From NCBI RefSeq assembly GCF_014651715.1, contig NZ_BMXK01000003.1, forward strand, positions 229,250-293,249: a stretch of 64,000 nucleotides of DNA, read 5' to 3'. The stretch is from Zhihengliuella salsuginis. Its GTDB lineage: Bacteria > Actinomycetota > Actinomycetes > Actinomycetales > Micrococcaceae. A model generated the notes under the pieces. That model was not told the DNA's origin. It ran no database searches and worked only from the letters and a program-made list of their open reading frames with translations. The stretch's first letter is position 1; every line of letters begins with the position of its first letter. Made by a program: the position numbers and the translations under genes. Of the stretch, positions 49,425-59,043 are shown piece after piece.

Positions 49425-52400
49425 TTAGCGGACGGTCACCTCCCCTGTGGCAGATCCTGCTGCATGGGTCTCGTCTCCCAGGTACTCGACGGCTATGTCA
49501 TGACTGCCTGCTGCCAGATCGTCGGTCGGCACAATGAGCACCGCGCGTCCCCGAACGACGTCGGCAGAAACCGTCTGATCTCCCAGGGTTGCTTCCACTG
49601 CGCCCGTCGGAGTCTCGGCTTCGCTGGCCAGCCGAACGGTGACCCTGGTGTCCTTGCCGCTCTTGACGATCGGCGGTGCGACTTGGACATCGAGGACCGC
49701 CTCTTCACCTGCAGGCTCCTCTTCCCCGAGGGGTTTGACCTGGATGTTCCGGTAGGAAACGGTTTCACCTGCACCGTGATTCTGAATGCCGATGAACCCT
49801 GCCAGATCACGTTCGGGATCCGTACTCGTGAAGTCGTTCACCAGCACGCCATTGAGATGAATCCGAATCTGCTCCCCGTCGACTTGGATGTCGTACGAGT
49901 TCCACTCCGGGACCGGCAGGAGCGCTTCCTCCACGGCTGCTTCGTCCGCGCCCTGGAACGTGTATACCGCTCCTGTTGTGCGGTCCGGCTCATCGCTGGC
50001 ATCGATTTGAACCTCGTAGCCCTCATTGACTGCGACCCAGGGATCGTTTCCGGGGTCCGGGAACCCGAGGAACACTCCGCCGTTGTCGTCCTTGGTCAAC
50101 TTCCAGTCGAGTTTGAGGCTGTAGGAGTCGAACTCCTCGGCCGTGTGCCAGAGCAGGCCCATGCCTCCCGATGTCCTCAATGAGCAGTCCTCGTACCGGC
50201 CGAATGAGCCGGCGCCCGCAAGGCTCCAATCGGCGAACGATGCAAGGGTGCCGTCGAAGAGGGCGGTGTACCCTTCGTCGGGTTCGACAGGGGTGCAGAG
50301 ATCGGACTGCTCTCCCATCGAGAGGACATCGAGATTCACGTTGCCGTCATCGCCGTCGTCATACCGCACGGCGATGGTGTTCGTCCCCTTCTGGAGGTCG
50401 ACGTTGCGTGTCGCAACATCCCACGTCTTCCAATCGCCGGTGCTCGGCAACTCCCACGGGCCGACCTTCTCGCCATTGACGTAGAGGGACATCGACTTCG
50501 TCCCCTCAACCGGATGCGGGCCATTGGCGTACCGGAGGTTGACCGGGTGCGAGCCCGCCTTCTCGACTTCCACCTCGAAGGAGGCGCCCGCGCCGACGGA
50601 CTGAATGCCGGCGATGAAACCGGTACCCGAATAGCCGTTGTGCTCGGCCGCGATTCCTGCGGATCCGGTCAGGACGGATTCCTCGGCCTCGTGGTAACCC
50701 TGATCGGCGGGTGACACGTATCCGGGGATTTCATTGAGCGTGTACCAGGCCTCGGTGTTCCACAGTTCGCGCCCGTCGACGTCGGTGAACGAACGCGGTG
50801 AACGGAGGTGGACGACGCGGTCCGGCTTGAGGCCATCCATCGTCACCCGCACCTTCTTGCGGTCCGCAGAGACTTCGGCGTCCGTGATGAACACCTTCTC
50901 CTCGTCGACCCGGGGGCCTCCGTACTGCTGGGTCGGTACGTACCTCCACTGCGTTGCCTGGAATGCATCAGCCGCGTCTGTGGCGATCTTCTGCACGGTC
51001 TCGTCGGACAACGGCTGCGTGTACTCCAGCTCGAATCCGTCTTCGAGGACCCTCATGTCCAGGAAGTCGAAGGTCTCGGCATCCGTCGGGGCCAGCTTCT
51101 GCAGGCCGTACCGCAGTTTGCCGGATTCGCTCCAGTTGCCGGCCTCCCCGATGCCGCCCACGTAGATGGACCCGTCAGGCCCGATCGACGTTGCGTTGAC
51201 GCCTGCTTCGAGCCCGGCCGAGAATCGGAAGACCGCGCCCTGGTACTCCCCTTCGACTTTCTCGAGGGCAGCTCGCTGCAAGCCGCCGTAGGTCACGTCT
51301 CCGAAGAGCATCTGCCCCGTGTACGTTCCCTCTTCCAGCAGGACGGGCTCGCTTGGCGAATTGCCGATGTCGTTCTGCGGGATCCAGAGCGCCGGAGCGG
51401 TGACGGGCTGGTCGTCGAAGGGTCCGGCCGGCGTCGTGAAGTGGTTGAAGAACCGCCCCTCCTCGACGTGGACGAGCTTGGAACTGGGCAGCCACCCGCC
51501 CTGGTTGTCCATGGCGAAGAGCTCCCCGTCGGGTCCGAACACCATTCCGTTGGGAGTGCGGAGCCCGCCCGCGACATACTCGATCTCGCCGGACTCGCGG
51601 TCGATCTTGATGGCCGTGCCGCGGTCGGACGCGGGCTGCGGATTCGACGTCGCTCCTCCGAAGTCTATTGCTACGGAGAGGTTGACGTAGAAGGACTCCT
51701 CGTCGTGGAGCAGACCGAACGCGAACTCGTGGAACGTTTCTCCGAAGGGCCATTCCGCCAGCGTCGAACGGTCATCGTAGAATCCGTCCCCGTCCGGGTC
51801 CGTGAGCTCGATCAGGCCATCGCGTTCCGAGACGAAGATCGAATCGTCGATGACGGCGATGCCCATCGGATTGAACAGATCGGTGGCGACCTTGGTGGGG
51901 GTGATGTCCGCCGGGTCGGTATCGCCGGTGGCGTTGTCGAGCAGGAAGATCTCACCGGGTTCCGGATCCTCGACCCAGCCCACAGGACTGACGGAACCCG
52001 ACGTCAGGACGGCGAGGTCCCCGTCCTCGGTCCAGTCCATGCCGGACACCATCGGCTCGAAGCCCTCCGGGCGGAGGTCCATGAGTTCGAATGAAGGGTG
52101 TACCGCATCGAGCCCGAGCCCATCGCCCGCGGTGTCATCGGAGCCTTCGCAGTACTTGGTGCCGGGTGCCGTCACGCGGACGACGCCCGCCTCCGTCGAC
52201 AGGGCCTCGGTGGGTACGAGAACGAATGAATCCGTGCCGGGCACCATCCATTCGAGTCGCAGCGCCTGGCCGCCTCCGGCTTCGAGGTGCTCGATGAACA
52301 GTTCGTGCGGCCCCTCCGTCAGGGTGACAGTGGCCTCCTTCGATGATTCACCGTGCAACCCGTCATGATCCACGACCACGGAACCGTCGATGGACAGGCG

Positions 52401-52781
52401 CGAACCGTCATCGCTCGTGAGGCGCATGGTGTATTCGCCGGCGACGGGGGCGTGGAGCGTTCCCACTGCATGCGTCAGGAAGTTGTCCTCGAGGCCGAAG
52501 TCCCCGGCCGTGCTCCAGTCGACAGTGGGCATGAGCTTGTCCACATTGGGCGTCTGGCCGCTCTTGAGCGTGCACAGTGCCTCGAGGGATTGTTGCAGGT
52601 CGAAGGTGCGGAGGGTGATGCCGGGTTCCTGCGGCGGTTCGTCTGCGGTCGTCTGTCCGACCGCGGCAGGCGATACCCCGAGCGCGGGCACGGCAGCCGA
52701 CGCCAATCCGGCAGCCGATAGGGCCATTGCTGTCATCCCGGCGACGAGCAGCCGTGCCGGTCTCGAGTTACATCGATGCAT
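49425..52781 (-). CDS. Large secreted mosaic: PA14, glucose/sorbosone-dehydrogenase-like propeller, CBM, DUF1080, Ig-like
   Basis: An 1118-residue exported protein. Residues 1-45: signal peptide (RLLVAGMTAMALSAAGLASAAVPALG). About 55-180: PA14-like beta sandwich (TMRLTSDDGSRLSIDGSVVVDHDGLH). About 215-640: beta-propeller of the glucose/sorbosone dehydrogenase or NHL kind (FNPMGIAVIDDSIFVSERDGLIEL, TPNGMVFGPDGELFAMDNQGGW). About 694-820: CBM6/35-like module (HEAEESVLTGSAG). About 837-1012: DUF1080, a family including 3-keto-disaccharide hydrolases (LDWKLTKDDNGGVFLGFPDP, YEVQIDASD). About 1030-1118: Ig-like repeat. It probably binds and processes polysaccharide or modified sugars outside the cell; activity unproven. 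Confidence 0.88.
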   Translation of the reverse strand: MHRCNSRPARLLVAGMTAMALSAAGLASAAVPALGVSPAAVGQTTADEPPQEPGITLRTFDLQQSLEALCTLKSGQTPNVDKLMPTVDWSTAGDFGLEDNFLTHAVGTLHAPVAGEYTMRLTSDDGSRLSIDGSVVVDHDGLHGESSKEATVTLTEGPHELFIEHLEAGGGQALRLEWMVPGTDSFVLVPTEALSTEAGVVRVTAPGTKYCEGSDDTAGDGLGLDAVHPSFELMDLRPEGFEPMVSGMDWTEDGDLAVLTSGSVSPVGWVEDPEPGEIFLLDNATGDTDPADITPTKVATDLFNPMGIAVIDDSIFVSERDGLIELTDPDGDGFYDDRSTLAEWPFGETFHEFAFGLLHDEESFYVNLSVAIDFGGATSNPQPASDRGTAIKIDRESGEIEYVAGGLRTPNGMVFGPDGELFAMDNQGGWLPSSKLVHVEEGRFFNHFTTPAGPFDDQPVTAPALWIPQNDIGNSPSEPVLLEEGTYTGQMLFGDVTYGGLQRAALEKVEGEYQGAVFRFSAGLEAGVNATSIGPDGSIYVGGIGEAGNWSESGKLRYGLQKLAPTDAETFDFLDMRVLEDGFELEYTQPLSDETVQKIATDAADAFQATQWRYVPTQQYGGPRVDEEKVFITDAEVSADRKKVRVTMDGLKPDRVVHLRSPRSFTDVDGRELWNTEAWYTLNEIPGYVSPADQGYHEAEESVLTGSAGIAAEHNGYSGTGFIAGIQSVGAGASFEVEVEKAGSHPVNLRYANGPHPVEGTKSMSLYVNGEKVGPWELPSTGDWKTWDVATRNVDLQKGTNTIAVRYDDGDDGNVNLDVLSMGEQSDLCTPVEPDEGYTALFDGTLASFADWSLAGAGSFGRYEDCSLRTSGGMGLLWHTAEEFDSYSLKLDWKLTKDDNGGVFLGFPDPGNDPWVAVNEGYEVQIDASDEPDRTTGAVYTFQGADEAAVEEALLPVPEWNSYDIQVDGEQIRIHLNGVLVNDFTSTDPERDLAGFIGIQNHGAGETVSYRNIQVKPLGEEEPAGEEAVLDVQVAPPIVKSGKDTRVTVRLASEAETPTGAVEATLGDQTVSADVVRGRAVLIVPTDDLAAGSHDIAVEYLGDETHAAGSATGEVTVR

Positions 52782-53100
52782 GGAGGACTCTCTCTATTCA
52801 GGTGTGGGTGACGTAGGCCACACTAAGAGCGACTTATGATTTCTGTCAATCAAAAGGTGTCTAGTTAGCGTTTGAATAGTGGGCGTTTGCGGCAAATCGA
52901 CGGAGGTCTGGTGTCGCAAGAGGGCGTGAAAGGCCTGCCGGGGCGTGCTCCAATGGCATGAGAGCGACGATCTCGGGAAATTCTGATGTGACGGGGATCG
53001 ACAAAACCAGGACGACTGCGAATTGAGTGAGCCGGTTCCTCATCCCATCAACGCGACTGCAGGATGGGTGAGCTGACTCGATGGGCGGGAACTCCGCGGT
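52782..53100. other. 319-base region between the LacI gene and the secreted protein gene
   Basis: AT-richer than its surroundings, with the promoter of the minus-strand secreted protein presumably here. TTTG-CGG-CAAA (52886-52896) is a short dyad. A 60-codon minus frame (52861-53043) has no recognised domain and is not called. Confidence 0.5.
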
Positions 53101-54207
53101 TCAGGTGGTGGACGCGGCGCCCTGAGTTCCGGCCGGCCGGGGCACTGGAACGCGCGCCACCGACTCGCGGTGGACCACTCGGCCTTCGAGGACGTGTCGC
53201 GCGGCCTCGATCTGCGGGTTCCCCAGGCGTGCGAGCAGCGTCTGCGCCGCCAGGACGCCCATGTCGTAGGCCGGCTGGGAGATGACCGTGATGGGCGGGT
53301 CGATCAGCGACGACCACGGCATGTCGTCGAACATCAGGAACGAGACCTCGTCCGGTACGCGCACGGCGTCGGCCCGGAGGGTGGTGAGGACCTCGAGGCC
53401 CACCATGCTGTCGGAGGCGATGACGGCCGTCGGCGCATTTTCGAGGGAGGCCATCGCGCGGGTCGCGGCGCTGATCGAATCGGGGGTCGGGAGGTTCAGT
53501 CGGATCCAGGCCGGGTCCACCTCGATCGAGGCCTCTCCGCATGCTTCGACAATGCCCGCCAGCCGCTCGGCGACGGACGAATTGGAGAGCTCGATGTCCG
53601 GCGAGTACGTATCCGACGGTGCATCGACGGCGGAGAGGAAGCCGATGCGCCGGTGACCCAGCTCGATCAGCTCGCGGGTCGCCTGCCGGGCGAGGCCGCG
53701 GAGGTCGACCTCCACCGAGTCCACGCCGAGACGCGGGATGCTGCGGTCTAGGAAGACCATGGGGCGCCCCGAGGCGAGGACGCCGGAGAGGTGGTCCACG
53801 TGCAGCGAGCTGGCAGGTGAGACGACCAGGCCGTCTACCCGCTTGTCCAGCATGACGCGGACGGCGTCCTGTTCGACGTCGACGCGCTCGCCGGTGTTGG
53901 CCAGCACGACGTCGTAGCCGTTCTGCCGCAGGGTGTCGGACAGGCCCCGCGTGGCCAGCCCGAAGAAGGGGTTCTCCACGTCGCCGATGACGACGCCGAT
54001 GGTCTGCGACCGCCCCGTGTTCATGCTGCGCGCCAGCGCGTTCGGCCGGTAGCTCAGCTGTTCGGCAGCGGCGAGGACCTTGGTGCGCACCGGCTCGCTG
54101 ACGGCGCCGTATCCACCCAGTGCGCGCGCGGCCTGCGCCTTCGAGACCTTGGCGGTGCGTGCGACGTCGGCGACCGTCGCCGGGCGCTGTGTCCGTGATT
54201 CGCTCAT
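53101..54207 (-). CDS. LacI-family transcriptional regulator
   Basis: A 368-residue LacI/GalR repressor. HTH at residues 8-56 (ATVADVARTAKVSKAQAARALGGYGAVSEPVRTKVLAAAEQLSYRPNALARSM) with the hinge, then a periplasmic-binding-like ligand domain (IGVVIGDVENPFFGLATRGLSDTLRQNGYDVVLANT, ending RVVHRESVARVP). It is divergent from the ABC transporter operon with two TGAGACCGGACTCA operators between. It probably represses that operon and itself. The ligand may be a sugar or sugar-amine; the downstream secreted mosaic protein could be part of the same regulon. Confidence 0.93.
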   Translation of the reverse strand: MSESRTQRPATVADVARTAKVSKAQAARALGGYGAVSEPVRTKVLAAAEQLSYRPNALARSMNTGRSQTIGVVIGDVENPFFGLATRGLSDTLRQNGYDVVLANTGERVDVEQDAVRVMLDKRVDGLVVSPASSLHVDHLSGVLASGRPMVFLDRSIPRLGVDSVEVDLRGLARQATRELIELGHRRIGFLSAVDAPSDTYSPDIELSNSSVAERLAGIVEACGEASIEVDPAWIRLNLPTPDSISAATRAMASLENAPTAVIASDSMVGLEVLTTLRADAVRVPDEVSFLMFDDMPWSSLIDPPITVISQPAYDMGVLAAQTLLARLGNPQIEAARHVLEGRVVHRESVARVPVPRPAGTQGAASTT

Positions 54208-54271
54208 GAAATTTATTCTCCGACCCCTTGACTGCCGTCTTGGTTCGACTGTAGCTTACTTCACAACCCAA

Positions 54272-54285
54272 TGAGACCGGACTCA
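54272..54285. promoter_or_regulatory. LacI-type operator, copy 1
   Basis: TGAGACCGGACTCA, a dyad with central CCGG and TGAG/CTCA arms, typical of LacI-family sites. An identical copy lies 31 bases downstream. Confidence 0.78.
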
Positions 54286-54302
54286 CTCAATATTCGCAAG
54301 GG

Positions 54303-54316
54303 TGAGACCGGACTCA
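54303..54316. promoter_or_regulatory. LacI-type operator, copy 2
   Basis: Identical to the site at 54272-54285; three helical turns apart. It ends 27 bases before the GTG of the binding-protein gene, in position to block its promoter. Confidence 0.78.
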
Positions 54317-54343
54317 ACAATCAGCAGCAGATTGGATCGCACC

Positions 54344-55177
54344 GTGAAGAAGAACCTCATGACTCGCACGCTGGCCTCCCTCGGCGCCGCCGCGATAGCC
54401 GCGTCGTTCCTGGCCGGATGCTCCGCCAGTGCCGAACCCGAGCAGGAGAACCCGTACGGCCTCATCGAGCCGGGGAGTATCCGCGTCGCCAGCATCGGCG
54501 ACGCCAAGCCGTACACCTACACGGACGCCAGCGGGAAGTTCACCGGGTTCGACGTCGAACTCTTCACCGACGTCGCCGGCCGCATCGGCATCGACGACGT
54601 CGCCTTCACCGGCCAGGACTTCGCCGCGATCCTGCCCGGTGTCGCCAACGGGCAGTTCGACGTCGGCGCCGCTGCGATCGGCATCACCGAAGAGCGCGAG
54701 CAGACGGTCGCCTTCACCGACGGCTACCTGGCCGGCTACCTCACCGTCCTGACGCCGGAGGACTCCGGCGTCGGCTCCGTCGAGGATCTCGCCGGCCGCC
54801 GCATCGGCGTCGTGCAGGGCTCGTTGCAGGAGGCCTACGCCGTGAAGAACTTCACCGAGGCGGACATCGTCCGCTTCCCGGACAACAACACCGCGGTCAG
54901 CGGGATGAACAGCGGGTCCGTCGACGCGCACTTCCTCGACTACGAGGCCGCCAAGGACTACATGGAGCAGTACGGCCACGTCTCGGCAGCCGACATCCCG
55001 TCCTTCGACGCCCCGGCCGGGTTCGCGGTCGCCCAGGACAACGTCAAGCTCCGCGAGGACCTCACGGAGGCGCTGCACGCGGCGATGGAGGACGGGACCT
55101 GGAAGGAGCTCTACGAGAAGTGGTTCCCGGGCTCGCCGATGCCCGAGCAGTACCTGCCGAGCGCTGAACAGGAGTAG
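54344..55177 (+). CDS. ABC transporter substrate-binding lipoprotein (polar amino-acid type)
   Basis: A 277-residue family-3 solute-binding protein. The GTG at 54344 gives a KK n-region and signal segment ending in the lipobox LAGC (SFLAGCSAS), so it is a lipoprotein; ATG 54359 is an alternative start. Mature domains: [65 protein letters not shown] and [12 protein letters not shown] fit the amino-acid/opine binding class. The operators at 54272 and 54303 control it. Substrate is likely an amino acid or opine-like sugar amine because the operon also encodes an amino-acid-oxidase-like enzyme. Confidence 0.9.
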   Translation: MKKNLMTRTLASLGAAAIAASFLAGCSASAEPEQENPYGLIEPGSIRVASIGDAKPYTYTDASGKFTGFDVELFTDVAGRIGIDDVAFTGQDFAAILPGVANGQFDVGAAAIGITEEREQTVAFTDGYLAGYLTVLTPEDSGVGSVEDLAGRRIGVVQGSLQEAYAVKNFTEADIVRFPDNNTAVSGMNSGSVDAHFLDYEAAKDYMEQYGHVSAADIPSFDAPAGFAVAQDNVKLREDLTEALHAAMEDGTWKELYEKWFPGSPMPEQYLPSAEQE

Positions 55178-55182
55178 CCGAC

Positions 55183-55965
55183 ATGGATTTCTTCGAGAAC
55201 CTGTCCCAGACCTTCCTCGATTTCGAGGCCATGGCGGAGGTCTTCCCACACCTGCTGGGGACCGGCCTCGTCAACACGATCGTCCTGTCCATCGCCGCGA
55301 CCATCATCGGGATCGTGGCCGGCATGGTGCTGGCCGTCATGGGGATTTCGCCCCTGCGCTGGATCCGGACACCGGCGCGCGTCTACACGGATATTTTCCG
55401 CGGCCTGCCGGAGATCCTGACGATCCTGCTCATCGGTCAGGGCTTCTACCGGATCAGCGCCGAGTTATTCGGCCCGTCGCCGTACCCCCTCGGCATCCTG
55501 GCCCTCAGCCTGATCTCCAGCGCCTACATCGGCGAGATCTTCCGCTCCGGCATCCAGAGCGTCGAGAAGGGCCAACTGGAGGCCTGCCGGGCGCTGGGCA
55601 TGAGCTACGGCAAAGCGATGGCCCTGGTCGTCATCCCGCAGGGCGTCCGGCGCGTCCTGCCGGCCCTGGTCAACCAGTTCATCTCGATCGTCAAGGCGTC
55701 GTCGCTGGTCTACTTCCTCGGCCTCATGGTGGGCGAGCGCGAGCTGTTCCGCGTGGGCCAGGACGCGGCCGTCCTGACCGGCAACCTCTCGCCGCTGGTG
55801 CTGGCCGGCATGTTCTACCTGGTGATCACGGTGCCGCTGACGCACCTGGTCAACTACTTCGACCACAAATTCCGCAACGGCCGCCGCAAGCCGACCGGGC
55901 CCACCAGCGGGCTGAAGGAAGTCACGGAACTCGAGTCCACAGAAACGGCAGGTGCAGCACGATGA
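55183..55965 (+). CDS. ABC transporter permease (polar amino-acid type)
   Basis: A 260-residue inner-membrane permease with about five to six membrane segments and the EAA loop [39 protein letters not shown] and [15 protein letters not shown] are typical of HisM/GlnP-type proteins. It starts five bases after the binding protein gene and overlaps the ATPase gene by four. A single permease suggests a homodimer. C-terminal tail is charged and Thr/Ser-rich. Confidence 0.92.
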   Translation: MDFFENLSQTFLDFEAMAEVFPHLLGTGLVNTIVLSIAATIIGIVAGMVLAVMGISPLRWIRTPARVYTDIFRGLPEILTILLIGQGFYRISAELFGPSPYPLGILALSLISSAYIGEIFRSGIQSVEKGQLEACRALGMSYGKAMALVVIPQGVRRVLPALVNQFISIVKASSLVYFLGLMVGERELFRVGQDAAVLTGNLSPLVLAGMFYLVITVPLTHLVNYFDHKFRNGRRKPTGPTSGLKEVTELESTETAGAAR

Positions 55966-56735
55966 GCAGAACCGACACCAGGACGACGGCGGCCGGCGAG
56001 GTCGTCTACGAGGGGTCCAGCCTCGAACTGCAGGACCTGACGCTCGCCTACGGCGACGTCGAGGTGGTGCGCAACGTCTCGCTGACGGTCGCACCGGGCA
56101 CGACGACGTGCGTGATCGGCCCGTCCGGCTCGGGAAAGTCCACGCTGCTGCGCGGCATCAACCGGCTGCACGAGCCGAAGAGCGGCGACGTGTGCCTCGC
56201 CGGCCGATCCGTCTTGAACGACAAGCCGGACGATTTGCGGCTGCGCATCGGGATGGTCTTCCAGCATTTCAACCTGTTCCCCGACCACACCGCCTTGGAG
56301 AACGTGGCGCTTGCGCCGTGGAGGGTCAAGGGGCAGTCGAAATCGGCGGCCCACGGGCTCGCGGAGGACCGGCTGCGCGAGGTCGGGCTGGGCGAGCGGA
56401 TGGACCACCGCCCGCGCGATCTCTCCGGCGGCCAGCAGCAGCGCGTGGCGATCGCCCGTGCCCTGGCGATGCACCCCGAGGTCATGCTCTTCGACGAGGC
56501 CACCTCGTCCCTGGACCCGGAGCTCGTGAAGGGCGTGCTGCGTCTCATGGCGGAGCTGTGCGAGCGCGGGATGACCATGGTGGTCGTGACCCACGAGATG
56601 GGCTTCGCCCGCAAGGTCGCCGACCAGGTGGTCTTCATGGACGAGGGCGAGGTCGTGGAGGCCGGCACCCCGGAGCAGATCTTCGACGACCCGCAGTCGG
56701 ACCGACTGCAGACGTTCCTCTCGGAGGTGCTGTGA
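55962..56735 (+). CDS. ABC transporter ATP-binding protein (polar amino-acid type)
   Basis: A 257-residue ATPase with Walker [11 protein letters not shown]-loop [17 protein letters not shown], signature LSGGQQQR, Walker [13 protein letters not shown] and switch His in [31 protein letters not shown], the GlnQ/HisP type. It ends one base into the next gene (TGATG), so translation is coupled to the oxidoreductase. Confidence 0.94.
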   Translation: MSRTDTRTTAAGEVVYEGSSLELQDLTLAYGDVEVVRNVSLTVAPGTTTCVIGPSGSGKSTLLRGINRLHEPKSGDVCLAGRSVLNDKPDDLRLRIGMVFQHFNLFPDHTALENVALAPWRVKGQSKSAAHGLAEDRLREVGLGERMDHRPRDLSGGQQQRVAIARALAMHPEVMLFDEATSSLDPELVKGVLRLMAELCERGMTMVVVTHEMGFARKVADQVVFMDEGEVVEAGTPEQIFDDPQSDRLQTFLSEVL

Positions 56736-57805
56736 TGCCCGCGCCCATCAGGACGGCCGTGCTCGGCTTCGGGACATCGGGCCGGATCTTCCACGCGCCG
56801 TTCCTCGCCGCCGATCCCCGGTTCGACATCGCGGTGATCGCGACCTCGAACGCCGACCGGGCCGCGGCCGCGCGCAGCGAGTACCCGCAGGCGGAGGTCG
56901 TCGAGACACCGGAGGCCGCGCTGGCCCGCGCCGCGGACCTCGACCTGGTGGTCGTCGGCACGCCTCCCGGCACGCATGTCGACCTCGCAGCAGCGGCGAT
57001 CGACGCCGGACTGCACGTGGTGGTGGACAAGCCCTTCGTCATCCGGTCCAGCGACGGCGAGGAGCTGGTGCGCCTGGCCGAGGCCGCCGGCGTGACCCTG
57101 ACGGTCTTCCAGAACCGGCGGTGGGACGCGGACCTGCTGACCGTGAAGCGGCTGCTCGACGCCGGCGAACTCGGCGACCCGCTGGTCTTCGAGTCCCGCT
57201 TCGAATGGTGGAAGCCGGGCGGGATGCGCGATTGGAAGGGGCGCACGGACGTAGCCGACGGCGGCGGAATCCTGTACGACCTCGGCCCGCACCTGATCGA
57301 CCAGGCCGTGCACCTGTTCGGCCCCGTCGAGTCGGTGCACGGGGAGGCGACCCGGCACCTCGCGTCACCGGACGCGGATGCCGACGACGACGCCGTCGTG
57401 CTCCTGCGTCACGCCTCCGGCGTGAGCAGTCGGCTCACGATGAACTCCGTCTCCGTGGCGCCGGGGCCGCGGTTCCACGTTCTCGGCACCAACGCCACCT
57501 ACACCAAGTACGGGCTCGACCGGCAGGAGCCCCAGCTCATCGCGGGGCTGCGGCCCGCCGACGACGGGCTCGGGCGCGAACCCGAGGAGTACTGGGGCAC
57601 GCTGACGACTCCCGACGGCTCCACCGCCGTACAGGCGGAACGCGGCGCCTACAGCGAGTTCTACCGCCTGCTCGGCGACCATCTGGAAAGCGGCGGGCCC
57701 GTCCCCGTCGACCCGCGCGACGCGATCGCCGCGCTGGAGATCATCGAACGAATCCACGGCCGCTCACGGTCGCAGCGAAAGGAAGCAACATGTCCCACAA
57801 GGTGA
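56735..57805 (+). CDS. Gfo/Idh/MocA-family oxidoreductase
   Basis: A 356-residue NAD(P)-dependent dehydrogenase. N-terminal Rossmann motif AVLGFGTSGRIFHAPFL and the conserved EKP-like KPF (VVVDKPFVIRSSDGEELV) precede a C-terminal sheet domain (DVADGGGILYDLGPHLIDQAVHLFGPVESV with the catalytic DLGxHxxD His). The family oxidises or reduces sugars, inositols and sugar amines. Its start overlaps the ATPase stop and it overlaps the FAD oxidoreductase by 16 bases. In this operon it may process the imported compound with the FAD enzyme. Confidence 0.92.
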   Translation: MPAPIRTAVLGFGTSGRIFHAPFLAADPRFDIAVIATSNADRAAAARSEYPQAEVVETPEAALARAADLDLVVVGTPPGTHVDLAAAAIDAGLHVVVDKPFVIRSSDGEELVRLAEAAGVTLTVFQNRRWDADLLTVKRLLDAGELGDPLVFESRFEWWKPGGMRDWKGRTDVADGGGILYDLGPHLIDQAVHLFGPVESVHGEATRHLASPDADADDDAVVLLRHASGVSSRLTMNSVSVAPGPRFHVLGTNATYTKYGLDRQEPQLIAGLRPADDGLGREPEEYWGTLTTPDGSTAVQAERGAYSEFYRLLGDHLESGGPVPVDPRDAIAALEIIERIHGRSRSQRKEATCPTR

Positions 57806-58902
57806 ACACGGCCGTCGTCCTGGGCGGCGGGATCATCGGCGTCTCCGCCGCGACCCACCTGGTCCGACGCGGGGTGGGCGTCCAGCTCGTGACCGATGCC
57901 GAACCCGGTTCGGGAGCGTCGGGCCGCTCCCTGTCCTGGCTCAACTCCGCGGGCGAGCGCTCCAAGCCGTACCACGATCTGCGCATGGCCGGCATCGACC
58001 GCTACCGCACGCTGTTCGCGGCGGACCCCACCCGCGATTGGCTGCAGTTCGACGGCGCCCTGTACTGGCCGTCGGCGGACGACTCCGGGGCCGCACGGTC
58101 GCGGCACGCCTACGAGGCCCGGCACGGCTACGATTCCCACCTCGTCACCCGCGAAACGGTCGAGGCTCACACCGGCGATGTGGACCCGTCCGCCATGGTT
58201 GCCGACGGCGTCTTCAACCCCGGCGAGGGCTGGGTCTCGCTGCCGCACCTGATCGAGCACCTGCTTACGGAGTTCACGGCGGCCGGCGGAGAGGTGACCA
58301 CGGGGGCCGGCAGGTGCGAGGTCGTCGTGGAGGACGGGCGCGCTGTCGGGGTCAGGACCGCCGACGGGAGGACGATCGCCGGCGACGCCGTCGTGGTGGC
58401 CTGCGGGCCCCAGACGCCCGAGGTCGTGGCACCGCTGGGCGTGATGATCGGCGACGCGTCGCCGCTGTCGATGGTCGCGGTCTCGGAGCCGCTGGCGAAG
58501 CCGGTGGCCACGGTCATGAACACTCCGCGCGCGGCCATCCGGCCGAACCCGGGCGGCACGGTGGCGGTGGACCACGACTGGTACGAGGACGCGATCGTCG
58601 AAGGGGAGTCCGGCTACGAGATCCCCGAGGAGGTCGTCGCCGAGCTCATGGCGGAGGCCGCCAAGCTGCTAGATGGCGTGGAGGAACTCTCCGCCGCGTC
58701 CTGGAAGATCGGGAAGAAGCCCATCCCGGGTGACGGCGAACCGGTCTTCGGCGAGCTCGAGGCCGTCCCGGGCTGCTATGCGGCGTTCACGCACTCCGGT
58801 GCGACGCTCGGGCTGCTGGCCGGCGAGCTCATCGCAGACGAGCTCGCGACCGGCGCCAAACACCCGATGCTGGAGGCGTTCCGCCCCGAGCGCTTCGCCT
58901 GA
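57790..58902 (+). CDS. FAD-dependent oxidoreductase, D-amino-acid-oxidase (DAO) family
   Basis: A 370-residue flavoprotein with the dinucleotide motif VVLGGGIIGVSAATHLVRRG and the DAO glycine-rich GASGRSLSWLN. A long substrate-binding region follows, and a C-terminal GD-like FAD region (FTHSGATLGLLAGELIADEL). Such enzymes oxidise secondary or primary amines, e.g. sarcosine, amino acids or opine nitrogen. AAAGGAAG precedes the ATG by four bases; the gene overlaps the Gfo/Idh/MocA gene by 16 bases. Together with it and the ABC transporter it forms a five-gene operon under the LacI regulator. Confidence 0.9.
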   Translation: MSHKVNTAVVLGGGIIGVSAATHLVRRGVGVQLVTDAEPGSGASGRSLSWLNSAGERSKPYHDLRMAGIDRYRTLFAADPTRDWLQFDGALYWPSADDSGAARSRHAYEARHGYDSHLVTRETVEAHTGDVDPSAMVADGVFNPGEGWVSLPHLIEHLLTEFTAAGGEVTTGAGRCEVVVEDGRAVGVRTADGRTIAGDAVVVACGPQTPEVVAPLGVMIGDASPLSMVAVSEPLAKPVATVMNTPRAAIRPNPGGTVAVDHDWYEDAIVEGESGYEIPEEVVAELMAEAAKLLDGVEELSAASWKIGKKPIPGDGEPVFGELEAVPGCYAAFTHSGATLGLLAGELIADELATGAKHPMLEAFRPERFA

Positions 58903-58911
58903 TCCGCACCT

Positions 58912-58965
58912 GGGCCCGACCGACTGTGCATCCCGTGTGAATGCGGGTCGCGGCCGGTCGGGCCC
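58912..58965 (+). terminator. Terminator after the ABC/oxidoreductase operon
   Basis: GGGCCCGACCG (58912-58922) pairs with CGGTCGGGCCC (58955-58965) followed by TTTA. The 32-base loop can form an inner stem. Ten bases after the stop. Confidence 0.7.
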
Positions 58966-59043
58966 TTTACCGTTGCCCGGCTGCGCCGTACGCTCTTATC
59001 ACGCGGCATTTCCCGGTTCGGCCGCTGACAGGAGGGCGGAATC

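Noticed and set aside
52861..53043. 60-codon minus frame between the LacI and secreted-protein genes
   Set aside because: No domain and weak start context; not enough to call a gene.
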